From the NCBI GenBank assembly GCA_024639625.1, contig JAHEIA010000054.1, positions 1 to 10,649 on the forward strand: a DNA stretch of 10,649 bases. The letters are read 5' to 3'. This DNA comes from Chromatiales bacterium. GTDB taxonomy: Bacteria > Pseudomonadota > Gammaproteobacteria > Chromatiales > Chromatiaceae. Every line of letters starts with the position of its first letter. Positions within the stretch are counted from its first letter, which is position 1. This document shows, piece after piece, positions 1 to 6,345 of this stretch. The notes under the pieces are model-generated. The model saw nothing but the letters and a program-made list of their open reading frames with translations. It was not told the origin of the DNA and did not search any database. The translations under genes and the position numbers were made by a program.

Positions 1-263
1 TGGTGGTCTGGGACGGTCTGCAACGCGGTGTTCTGGATGCGGATCTCGGCACTTGGGCCGAGGCTTTGCAACGGCTCGAGGTCACCTGGATTGCCCCTAT
101 GCTGAACTGGCTGCGCAGAAACCCCTCCACCCACCTCTACCTCTACCCCGCTTCCGCGGACCGATTTGCGGCGTCTGCGCGGCATCTGCGGCGCTGGTGG
201 CAACGACCGCAGCCGTTGCTGGGGTATCTGCGGGGAGAGGACGGAGAGGCCTTGGTCGCGTGA
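1..263 (+). CDS. C-terminal fragment of a probable phosphoglycerate-mutase-like (alkaline phosphatase superfamily) protein
   Basis: The reading frame is open from the left edge and ends at TGA 261-263, so only about the last 86 residues are visible. The true start lies outside the window. The visible part begins VWDGLQRGVLDADLGTWAEA and ends in a basic, Trp/Arg-rich tail (HLRRWWQRPQPLLGYLRGE). From memory this pattern (an acidic patch after VWD, a WxxAxxxL helix, then an LYLYPAS-type strand and a basic LRRxWxRP tail) resembles the C-terminus of roughly 330-residue proteins annotated as phosphoglycerate-mutase-like or RpfE-type regulatory proteins in beta- and gammaproteobacteria. The metal-binding residues that define the superfamily would be upstream and cannot be checked. 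The next gene encodes a glycolytic aldolase, which fits loosely. The family call is tentative; that this is real coding sequence is more certain. Confidence 0.55.
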   Translation, partial: VVWDGLQRGVLDADLGTWAEALQRLEVTWIAPMLNWLRRNPSTHLYLYPASADRFAASARHLRRWWQRPQPLLGYLRGEDGEALVA

Positions 264-371
264 GATGGGGCTGCCGGTAGGAACGCAGCTGGTTCCCCAT
301 CCTCGCCGATCGCATCTATGCTATAGGAGCGCGAGCGCTTTTCGCCGCTGCGAAACCTGGAGGAGCCGAGT

Positions 372-1421
372 ATGATCGACATCGAGAGGCTGTTGGGAGA
401 GGAGGCGGAAAGGCTGCTCGCGCACCGCTGTTCCACTATCGCCAAGGATCAGCTGCATCTTCCCGGCCCGGATTTCGTATCGCGGGTGGTGTCACAGAGT
501 GATCGAAAGCCGCATGTGTTGCGCAACCTGCAGGCCCTGTTCAGCCACGGCCGCTTGGCGGGAACCGGATACATCTCCATCCTGCCGGTCGACCAGGGGG
601 TCGAGCATTCCGCGGGGGCATCCTTCGCCCCCAACCCGATCTACTTCGACCCGGAGAATATCGTACGTCTCGCCATTGAGGGTGGCTGCAATGCGGTCGC
701 CTCAAGCCTCGGCGTACTCGGTTCGGTAGGGCGCAGCTACGCGCACAAGATCCCGTTCCTGGTCAAACTCAACCATAACGAACTCCTGACCTATCCAAAT
801 CGCTTTGATCAGTCACTCTTCGCGGACGTTGAACAGGCCTTCGATCTCGGCGCGGTAGCGGTCGGAGCCACGGTGTTTTTCGGTTCTGAGGAATGCCGGC
901 GGCAGATCCAGGAGGTGCGGGACGCCTTTGCCCTTGCGCATGAATTGGGGATGGTCACAGTGCTTTGGGCCTATCTGCGGAATCCCGCGTTCAAACACGA
1001 CGGGATCGATTACCATGTCGCCGCGGACCTCACCGGTCAGGCGAACTATCTTGCAGCGACCATCGAGGCGGATATCATCAAGCAGAAGCAGGCGGAAACC
1101 AATGGCGGCTTCCGCGTCCTGCAGTTCGGCAAGACCGACCCTAAGGTCTATGCTGAGCTGACCAGCGACCACCCCATCGATCTGGTGCGCTATCAGGTCG
1201 CGAATTGTTACATGGGCAGAATCGGGATGATCAACTCCGGTGGTCCGTCGGGTAGCGATGATCTGCATCAAGCGGTGCGCACAGCGGTGATCAACAAGCG
1301 CGCAGGGGGTATGGGCTTGATCTCCGGGCGTAAGGCGTTCCAGCGCCCGCTGGCAGACGGAGTAGAATTGCTCAACGCGATCCAAGACGTCTATCTGGCG
1401 AACGCGGTTTCCATCGCCTGA
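372..1421 (+). CDS. fbaB: Fructose-bisphosphate aldolase class I (FbaB/DhnA family)
   Basis: A 349-residue cytosolic enzyme that reversibly cleaves fructose 1,6-bisphosphate to dihydroxyacetone phosphate and glyceraldehyde 3-phosphate through a Schiff-base lysine, in glycolysis, gluconeogenesis or the Calvin cycle. It is nearly collinear with E. coli FbaB (350 residues) as I remember it. Shared blocks are [18 protein letters not shown] (69-86), VKLNHNE (131-137), AVAVGAT (161-167), [10 protein letters not shown] (195-204), DLTGQAN (219-225), ADIIKQK (233-239), [13 protein letters not shown] (271-283) and [13 protein letters not shown] (305-317). K237 in IIKQK is the probable Schiff-base lysine by comparison with that family. 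The ATG at 372 is preceded by GGAGGAG (359-365) with 6 bases between, and the N-terminus ([17 protein letters not shown]) matches the family, so the start is secure. It is the metal-independent archaeal-type class I fold, not the class II FbaA type. A 108-base gap separates it from the upstream fragment, so it may have its own promoter, but I see no convincing one. Confidence 0.97.
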   Translation: MIDIERLLGEEAERLLAHRCSTIAKDQLHLPGPDFVSRVVSQSDRKPHVLRNLQALFSHGRLAGTGYISILPVDQGVEHSAGASFAPNPIYFDPENIVRLAIEGGCNAVASSLGVLGSVGRSYAHKIPFLVKLNHNELLTYPNRFDQSLFADVEQAFDLGAVAVGATVFFGSEECRRQIQEVRDAFALAHELGMVTVLWAYLRNPAFKHDGIDYHVAADLTGQANYLAATIEADIIKQKQAETNGGFRVLQFGKTDPKVYAELTSDHPIDLVRYQVANCYMGRIGMINSGGPSGSDDLHQAVRTAVINKRAGGMGLISGRKAFQRPLADGVELLNAIQDVYLANAVSIA

Positions 1422-1446
1422 CCCCGCTTTTGGCGGGGGCTCTTTC
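1422..1446 (+). terminator. Hairpin terminator after fbaB
   Basis: Directly after the fbaB stop, CCCCGC (1422-1427) pairs with GCGGGG (1433-1438) around a 5-base loop (TTTTG). A short, imperfect T-rich run (CTCTTTC, 1440-1446) follows. This fits an intrinsic terminator for the plus strand with a weak U-tract. It sits in the 43-base gap between the convergent fbaB and putP genes. Read from the minus strand it has no U-tract, so it is less likely to end the putP transcript. Confidence 0.6.
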
Positions 1447-1464
1447 GGCGCGCCGGATGTGGGT

Positions 1465-2949
1465 TTACCGTGGTGCGCCGGCCATGCGATCGAACGGATC
1501 GGTCAGTGCGTCGTCCGGCGGGCGGTCACAAAGACTGGTGGCGAGGATCGCCAGCAGTGAAATCAGGAATCCCGGTACGAGCTCGTAGAGTTCGAAGATG
1601 CCGCCGTCCAGCTGTTTCCAGACCACTACCGTGACGCCGCCGCTGAGGATCCCGGCGATTGCGCCGTTGCGCGTCATGCGCCGCCAAAACAGGGACAACA
1701 GCAGCGTCGGGCCAAACGCGGCCCCGAAGCCCGCCCAGGCGTAGGCCACCAGCGCGAGAACGCTGTTCTCAGGGTCGATCGCCAGTACTAGCGCGAGCGC
1801 GGCGATGCCGAATACCGCCGCCCGGCCGACCAGCACGAGTTCCCGGTCCGTGGCCTCGCGGCGCAACACCGATTTATAGAAGTCTTCGGTGAAGCTGGCG
1901 GAGCAAACCAGCAACTGGGAGTCCGCGGTGCTCATGATCGCAGCGAGTATGGCCGCGAGGCAGATGCCTGCCAGCACCGGATGAAACAAAGCCTCGACCA
2001 ACTGAATGAAAACCGTTTCCGCATCCGCGAGGGCAGGCGAGAAATAGCGGCTGCCGGCCAGCCCGACCAGCAGGGCGCAGGCGAGCGTGACGCCGACCCA
2101 GGACAGCGCGATCCGGCGCGCTCCGGGCACCTGGTCGGCGGATCGGATCGCCTGGAAGCGGGCCAGGATGTGTGGTTGCCCGAAGTAGCCCAGGCCCCAG
2201 CCGAGGAGGGAAAGGATCGCAATCGGCGTCAGGGCTTCACCATGCGCATCCGTCAGCGGATCGAGGAAGCTCCTGTTGGCTCGTGCGATCCCGGCGAATG
2301 TGGTGTCGATGCCCCCGAGGTCCCGGAATGCGATCAGGGGGACCACGATCAAGGCCGCGGCCATGAGCAGGGCCTGCACCAGGTCGGTCCAGGATACGGC
2401 GAGAAATCCACCGAAAGAGGTGTAGGCGATGATGGCGAGGGCGCCCAGCGTCACGGCCCACAGATAGGGCACATCGAACACGGACTCGAACAGCTTTCCT
2501 CCGGCCACCAGCCCGGAACTGGTGTAAAAGAGGAAAAACAGCAGGATGAAGAAGGCCGATACGATCCGCAGCATCCCGCTGGCGTCGCGGAAGCGCCGCG
2601 CGAAAAACTCGGGGAGGGTAAGCGCGTTGCCGATCGACTCGCTGTAGATTCGTAGCCTGCGCGCCTGCAAGCGCCAGTTCAGCCAGGTGCCGACGCCGAG
2701 GCCGAGGGCGAGCCAGAAGGCCTCCATGCCGGCGAGATAGGCGTAGCCCGGAAGCCCGAGCAGCAGCCAGCCGCTCATGTCCGAGGCGCTGGCGCTGAGG
2801 GCGGCTACCCAAGGCCCCAGGCGGCGCCCGCCAAGGATGAAATCGGAGATGTTGGCCGTACGGCGATAGGCGAACCAACCGATCGCAAGCATCGCGAGCA
2901 GATAGCAGACGAAGGTGAGTCCGACGACGATTCGTGCAGGATGATCCAT
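1465..2949 (-). CDS. putP: Sodium/proline symporter PutP (SSS family)
   Basis: A 494-residue inner-membrane transporter that takes up L-proline driven by the Na+ gradient, for use as nutrient or compatible solute. E. coli PutP has 502 residues. Hydrophobic segments run through almost the whole length, as expected for the 13-helix LeuT-like fold. Signature blocks include ILGGRRLGPWVAALSA (38-53), ASDMSGWLLLGLPG (55-68), GGFLAVSWTDLVQA (180-193), GWGLGYFGQPHILARF (250-265), ILAAIMSTADSQLLVCSA (334-351) and AYAWAGFGAAFGP. The Na+-site residues known from E. coli PutP are kept: D57 and S59 here (D55 and S57 there), and S340/T341 at the same numbers. The last roughly 20 residues are a short hydrophilic cytoplasmic tail. 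The start is ATG 2949-2947; the Shine-Dalgarno is poor (only ACGGACC just upstream), but the N-terminus has the right length for helix 1. No putA is next to it. It is divergent from the HD-GYP gene and probably transcribed alone. Confidence 0.96.
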   Translation of the reverse strand: MDHPARIVVGLTFVCYLLAMLAIGWFAYRRTANISDFILGGRRLGPWVAALSASASDMSGWLLLGLPGYAYLAGMEAFWLALGLGVGTWLNWRLQARRLRIYSESIGNALTLPEFFARRFRDASGMLRIVSAFFILLFFLFYTSSGLVAGGKLFESVFDVPYLWAVTLGALAIIAYTSFGGFLAVSWTDLVQALLMAAALIVVPLIAFRDLGGIDTTFAGIARANRSFLDPLTDAHGEALTPIAILSLLGWGLGYFGQPHILARFQAIRSADQVPGARRIALSWVGVTLACALLVGLAGSRYFSPALADAETVFIQLVEALFHPVLAGICLAAILAAIMSTADSQLLVCSASFTEDFYKSVLRREATDRELVLVGRAAVFGIAALALVLAIDPENSVLALVAYAWAGFGAAFGPTLLLSLFWRRMTRNGAIAGILSGGVTVVVWKQLDGGIFELYELVPGFLISLLAILATSLCDRPPDDALTDPFDRMAGAPR

Positions 2950-3008
2950 AGGTCCGTTGCGAGCTGGTTGCCCCTGAAGAGCGGTCCCGGATCGGGATCA
3001 ACCGCGAA

Positions 3009-3038
3009 ATTGTCGCCGAACTACTCGGCCGATGACAA
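3009..3038 (-). promoter_or_regulatory. Candidate sigma-70 promoter for putP
   Basis: On the minus strand, TTGTCA (3038-3033, five of six matches to the -35 consensus) is followed after an 18-base spacer by GACAAT (3014-3009, four of six matches to the -10). Transcription would start near 3002 and leave a leader of about 50 bases before the putP ATG. The spacer contains GCCGA/TCGGC inverted arms (3015-3019 and 3025-3029), and the two hexamers share the TTGTC/GACAA complement (3010-3014 and 3034-3038), so the element is partly palindromic. Pattern match only. Confidence 0.4.
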
Positions 3039-3096
3039 GTTCGCTTGCCGGGTTCGGCCGGAGCGGAAATCTGCAGCACAGGTTTTCGCGGATCGA

Positions 3097-3113
3097 TTGC
3101 CGGATTCCGGCAA
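3097..3113. repeat. 17-bp perfect palindrome, candidate operator
   Basis: TTGCCGGA (3097-3104) and TCCGGCAA (3106-3113) are exact inverted 8-bp arms around a single T (3105). There is no T-run after it, so it does not look like a terminator. The core TGCCGG recurs in the same region at 3046-3051 (plus) and as CCGGCA at 3125-3130 (minus orientation), besides the two arms at 3098-3103 and 3107-3112. Clustered half-sites around a symmetric site suggest a dimeric regulator binding upstream of putP, the HD-GYP gene, or both. The protein is unknown. Confidence 0.45.
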
Positions 3114-3241
3114 CGGTTCTCAGTCCGGCAGGCGAATTGAAAACAAATGTGGCAGGGTGCCGCGGTGCGCGCAAACCCGAGCTGATCCGCCATATAAGTC
3201 GGGGTGGGCCTCTTGCCCTAAAATGATGGAGACGCGGACCT

Positions 3242-4312
3242 ATGTCTTTTCTCCTACTCTTGGACGCTGATGCCGCCGGCCGGCAGGCGCTGGAGGAGGT
3301 CATGCAGATGCTTGATCCGCGTCTTCGGCTGGCGGTCTTCACGGACCCGGTGTCGGCCTTGGATTGGGCTCGCGCAAAACCCGTTGGTCTGGTGCTCGCG
3401 GACTACCGGCTGAGCCAAACCAAGGACGCCGAATTCGTGCGCAAACTGCGTGCGTTGCCGTCCTGCGCCGGCGTGCCGCTGGTGATCCTGACGCAACAGG
3501 CGGATCACCCGGGCTGCGCGCGGATCCTGGAACAGGGCGCGGACGACCTCCTGTGTAAGCCGCTGGACGCCTACGAGTGTCTGGTGCGCTGTCGCAACCT
3601 GCTCACGGCGCGGCGCCGGCAGCACCGCCTGCAGGAACGGACTCACTGCTTGGAACGACAGATCTTTGAACACTCCCGCAAGGCGGACTTGCGGGAGAAG
3701 GAAACCCTGTTGCGCCTAGCCAAGGCGGGGGAATATCGCGATGCGGCGACCGGCAATCACGTCTTGCGCATGGCAAGCTACACGCGATTGATCGCCGAGA
3801 CGCTGGACCTGCCGCCGGAGCAATGTGAGATCATCGAACGCGCGGCCCCGATGCATGATATCGGCAAGATCGGGATTCCGGACCGGATCCTTCTCGCCAC
3901 GCACAACCTTACTGCGGCAGAGCGCAGGATAATGGAATCGCACACCCGCATCGGCTATCAGATCCTCAAGGGCAGCCCATCCGTCTATCTGCAAGCCGGC
4001 GCGGAGATCGCCCTGTCACATCATGAGCAGTTCGACGGAAATGGTTATCCCAGTGGACTGCGCGGCAACCGGATCCCCGTTGGCGCGCGGGTCGCCGCGG
4101 TGGCGGACGTTTTCGACGCCCTGGTCTCGGAACGTCCCTACAAGGCGGCGTGGTCGCTGTCTCGGGCGATGGATTACCTGGTGGAGCAGCGGTCGAGAAA
4201 GTTCGACCCAGAGTGCGTGGATGCCTTTCTCGCGCAGGGCGATCTGGTGGTCCTGATCATGCAGGAATTGAGCGATACCACGCGCGGTACGTTCGCCACC
4301 TCGCCCGACTGA
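3242..4312 (+). CDS. Response regulator with receiver and HD-GYP domains, probable c-di-GMP phosphodiesterase
   Basis: A 356-residue soluble protein of RpfG-like layout. Residues 1-120 form a CheY-type receiver: acidic D8/D10, phosphoacceptor D54 (VLADYRL), T84 (VILTQQ) and K106 (CKPLDA) are all present, so it should be phosphorylatable. A basic, probably helical linker (about 121-158) leads to an HD-GYP domain (about 159-335). Its metal ligands and signatures are intact: E164 in GEYRD, H173 in TGNH, H205-D206 with IGKIGIPD, H234, H260-H261-E262, GYP at 268-270 and D289 (VADVFDAL). By family knowledge it hydrolyses cyclic di-GMP to pGpG or GMP. The ATG at 3242 has GGAGA 9 bases upstream. No histidine kinase is adjacent, so its partner is elsewhere. 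The gene is divergent from putP and convergent with the ATPase operon, whose last stop codon is 21 bases from its own. Target process unknown. Confidence 0.93.
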   Translation: MSFLLLLDADAAGRQALEEVMQMLDPRLRLAVFTDPVSALDWARAKPVGLVLADYRLSQTKDAEFVRKLRALPSCAGVPLVILTQQADHPGCARILEQGADDLLCKPLDAYECLVRCRNLLTARRRQHRLQERTHCLERQIFEHSRKADLREKETLLRLAKAGEYRDAATGNHVLRMASYTRLIAETLDLPPEQCEIIERAAPMHDIGKIGIPDRILLATHNLTAAERRIMESHTRIGYQILKGSPSVYLQAGAEIALSHHEQFDGNGYPSGLRGNRIPVGARVAAVADVFDALVSERPYKAAWSLSRAMDYLVEQRSRKFDPECVDAFLAQGDLVVLIMQELSDTTRGTFATSPD

Positions 4313-4333
4313 GCGGACGCCGCAGCCAACCTG

Positions 4334-4957
4334 TCAGGCGCTACTGCGCTCGCGTAACACCTTCATCTGGAAGAGGGTATTGCGCTCCTCTTCTTCCAAC
4401 ACCGAACGGATGTAGCGGATGGTATCCCGGTAGCGGGGGATGATGTTGTATTTCAGCGCGTTGACCCGCTTTTGCGCCTTGCGCTGTTCTGCGAGCAGGC
4501 GGCCGAGGGCCATCTCGGCCTCGCCCAGGCGCGCCAGAAGCACACTAGCCCGCGTCAGGGTGCGCCGGGTTTCGTCGAAACTCGAGTCCGTGCCGAGCAG
4601 GCCGACCGGCTCGAGAGGCAGGCTCTCGCTGCGCATGGCGGGGTACTCGACGCCGAGACTGCGCCGCGGGATGATGTCCACCTTGATCGTTGGTTTGGTC
4701 CCCAGGGCAGCCTGGTGCAAGGCCCGGCTTCCCATGCGCATCTGGGCGACGCTCAACCACCGATAGGCCTCCTGGATCGCCGCACTGGTTTCCTCGCGCA
4801 GCTTGCGGTATTCGCCGATACGTTCGTACACCAATCGGGTAAGCAGCTCTCGCTTGCGCTCCAGCAACTCATGCCCTTCCTCCAGGAAGCGCACCTGCTT
4901 CTTGAGATTGAGCAGGGTATTCTTGGTCGGCGGGGCCTTGATGAGTCTTCGCGCCAC
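4334..4957 (-). CDS. atpD: V/A-type ATP synthase subunit D (central rotor shaft)
   Basis: A 207-residue subunit (also called NtpD) that forms the rotating coiled-coil shaft inside the A3B3 head and links it to the membrane ring. The family N-terminus is clear: PPTKNTLLNLKKQVRFLEEG (9-28), then a KREL helix. The C-terminal helix also fits, with KRVNALKYNIIPRYRDTIRY followed by an LEEEER segment and a short MKVLRERSSA tail. Long amphipathic helices at both ends with a smaller middle region are as expected, and the length is normal. The start is GTG 4957-4955, 5 bases after the subunit B stop, with GAGGG (4971-4967) 9 bases upstream; the N-terminus supports this start. It is the last gene of the operon. 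Its TGA (4336-4334) faces the HD-GYP stop across 21 bases, with only a 4-bp GCGG/CCGC stem between them. Confidence 0.95.
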   Translation of the reverse strand: MARRLIKAPPTKNTLLNLKKQVRFLEEGHELLERKRELLTRLVYERIGEYRKLREETSAAIQEAYRWLSVAQMRMGSRALHQAALGTKPTIKVDIIPRRSLGVEYPAMRSESLPLEPVGLLGTDSSFDETRRTLTRASVLLARLGEAEMALGRLLAEQRKAQKRVNALKYNIIPRYRDTIRYIRSVLEEEERNTLFQMKVLRERSSA

Positions 4958-4962
4958 CCGCG

Positions 4963-6345
4963 TCAGCCCTCGGCACTACGGTGATACTTGGAGATGTCCG
5001 ACTCGCTGACCCGGGTCAGCACGTCCGGCGGGAACATCGACAACAGTTCCCAAGACAGGTTGAGGGTTTCGATGATGCTGCGGTCCTCATCCTCCCCTTG
5101 ACCAACGAAACGCCGGTCGAAGGCGTCCGCGAACTCGAGGAATCGGCGGTCTTGGCTGGACAGCTCTTCCGCGCCGATGATGGAGGCCAGGTTGCGGGTC
5201 TCTTGGGCGCGCGCGTAGAGTGCGTAGAGTTGGTTGGACACCTGCGGGTGGTCGGCCCGGGTGTAATCCTTGCCGATGCCGTCTTTCATCAATCGAGAGA
5301 GGGACGGCGAGATATGGACCGGCGGATAGATGCCCTGGTTGTGCAGGTCACGACTGAGCACGATCTGACCCTCCGTGATGTAACCGGAGAGGTCGGGGAT
5401 CGGGTGGGTGATGTCATCGCTGGGCATGCTCACGACCGGCACCAGGGTGATGGAGCCGTGTCGATCCTTGATGCGGCCGGAGCGCTCGTAGATCTCCGCC
5501 AGGTCGGAATACAGGTATCCGGGGTAGCCCTTGCGCGACGGCACGTCCCCCTTGGCGGTTGCCACCTCGCGCAGGGCCTCCGCGTAATTCGTCATGTCGG
5601 TCATCACCACCAGCACATGGCGGTCCAGATCGAAAGCAAGGTATTCCGCGGCGGTGAGGGCCACACGCGGCAGGGCAAGGCGTTCTACGGGGGGATCATC
5701 GGCCAGATTGATGAACATCACCACATTGCCGAGTACCCCGGAAGAGGCAAAGTCCTCTTGGAAGAAACGGGCGTCCGAGTACGACACCCCCATGGCGGCG
5801 AACACGATGGAGAAGCTCGTGCTCTCGTCCGGTAACTTGGCCTGGCGTACGATCTGGGCCGCCAGCTTGTTGTGCGGCAATCCCGAGGCCGAGAAGATCG
5901 GGAGTTTCTGTCCGCGCACGAGGGAATTGAGGCCGTCGATGGTGGAGATCCCGGTCTGAATGAATTCCCTTGGATAGCTTCGGGCGGAAGGGTTGAAGGC
6001 GGAGCTGCGCACGTTGCGTTTCAGGTTCGACACCAGCGCCGGTCGCCCGTCTTTCGGATCGCCAATGCCGTTGAAGATACGTCCGAGAATGTCCGGGGAG
6101 AGCGTGATCTCGAGCGGTTGGTCGAGAAAGCGAATCCAGGTCGACTCGAGATCAAGGTCATCGGTGCCTTCGAACACCTGGATCAGGGCGCTGCCGCGGG
6201 CCGCGCGTATGACCTCGCCATTGCGCCGCTCGCCGCGCGCGTTGCGGATCTGCACACGGTCGCCGAAGGAGACATCGGGTACGTCGGTGACCGTCAACAA
6301 GCCGCCCTTGGCCGCGTTTACCGTGCGGTACTCTTTGACGCTCAT
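4963..6345 (-). CDS. atpB: V/A-type ATP synthase subunit B (regulatory, non-catalytic head subunit)
   Basis: A 460-residue peripheral subunit (also called NtpB) alternating with subunit A in the A3B3 hexamer. The beta-barrel domain is at about 1-75, the nucleotide-binding fold at about 76-360 and the C-terminal helical domain at about 361-460. As usual for B there is no real P-loop: SASGLPHNKLAAQI (152-165) replaces GxxxxGKT. Other family blocks are GRIFNGIGDPKDGRP (88-102), FIQTGISTIDGLNSLVRGQK (128-147), FAAMGVSYSDARFF (182-195), VVMTDMTNYAEALRE (246-260), RKGYPGYLYSDLAEIYERSG (271-290) and SPSLSRLMKDGIG (346-358), whose R351 is the likely arginine finger reaching the A-subunit site. The ATG (6345-6343) overlaps the subunit A stop as ATGA, and AGGAG lies at 6358-6354. 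This implies translational coupling with A and matches the equal copy numbers needed. Confidence 0.97.
   Translation of the reverse strand: MSVKEYRTVNAAKGGLLTVTDVPDVSFGDRVQIRNARGERRNGEVIRAARGSALIQVFEGTDDLDLESTWIRFLDQPLEITLSPDILGRIFNGIGDPKDGRPALVSNLKRNVRSSAFNPSARSYPREFIQTGISTIDGLNSLVRGQKLPIFSASGLPHNKLAAQIVRQAKLPDESTSFSIVFAAMGVSYSDARFFQEDFASSGVLGNVVMFINLADDPPVERLALPRVALTAAEYLAFDLDRHVLVVMTDMTNYAEALREVATAKGDVPSRKGYPGYLYSDLAEIYERSGRIKDRHGSITLVPVVSMPSDDITHPIPDLSGYITEGQIVLSRDLHNQGIYPPVHISPSLSRLMKDGIGKDYTRADHPQVSNQLYALYARAQETRNLASIIGAEELSSQDRRFLEFADAFDRRFVGQGEDEDRSIIETLNLSWELLSMFPPDVLTRVSESDISKYHRSAEG

Larger units (their letters stand above)
2950..3241. other. Divergent intergenic regulatory region between putP and the HD-GYP gene
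   Basis: These 292 bases hold no credible gene. Frames that stay open across the region are out-of-frame extensions from the flanking genes. It contains a candidate putP promoter (minus strand), a 17-bp perfect palindrome, and four copies of the core TGCCGG or its complement. On the plus strand a TATAAG hexamer (3193-3198) lies about 44 bases before the HD-GYP start but has no recognisable -35 partner, so that promoter remains unassigned. A GGAGA Shine-Dalgarno (3228-3232) precedes the HD-GYP start by 9 bases. Confidence 0.75.

Noticed and set aside
317..355. Promoter-like TATGCT and small TTTCG/CGAAA hairpin before fbaB
   Set aside because: There is no matching -35 element, and the 5-bp stem is too weak to call a regulatory structure.
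1446..1455. 10-bp palindrome CGGCGCGCCG between fbaB and putP
   Set aside because: Short, GC-only and common by chance in such DNA; it adds nothing to the terminator next to it.
1981..2655. Plus-strand open frame of about 224 codons inside putP
   Set aside because: Antisense to conserved PutP helices; the translation is rich in Gly, Gln, Glu and Arg and looks like no known protein.
3150..3166. Possible sigma-54 type promoter (TGGCAG...) upstream of the HD-GYP gene
   Set aside because: The TGGCA half is present but the required TTGC half at the right spacing is not.
2237..3193. Minus-strand open frame of about 318 codons spanning the 5' half of putP and the intergenic region
   Set aside because: It runs out of frame with putP, which is certain, and its translation is Arg/His/Pro-rich as expected for a GC-rich off-frame reading.
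4981..5835. Plus-strand open frame of about 284 codons opposite subunit B
   Set aside because: A shadow of the conserved subunit B gene with low-complexity His/Gly/Val-rich translation and no family features.
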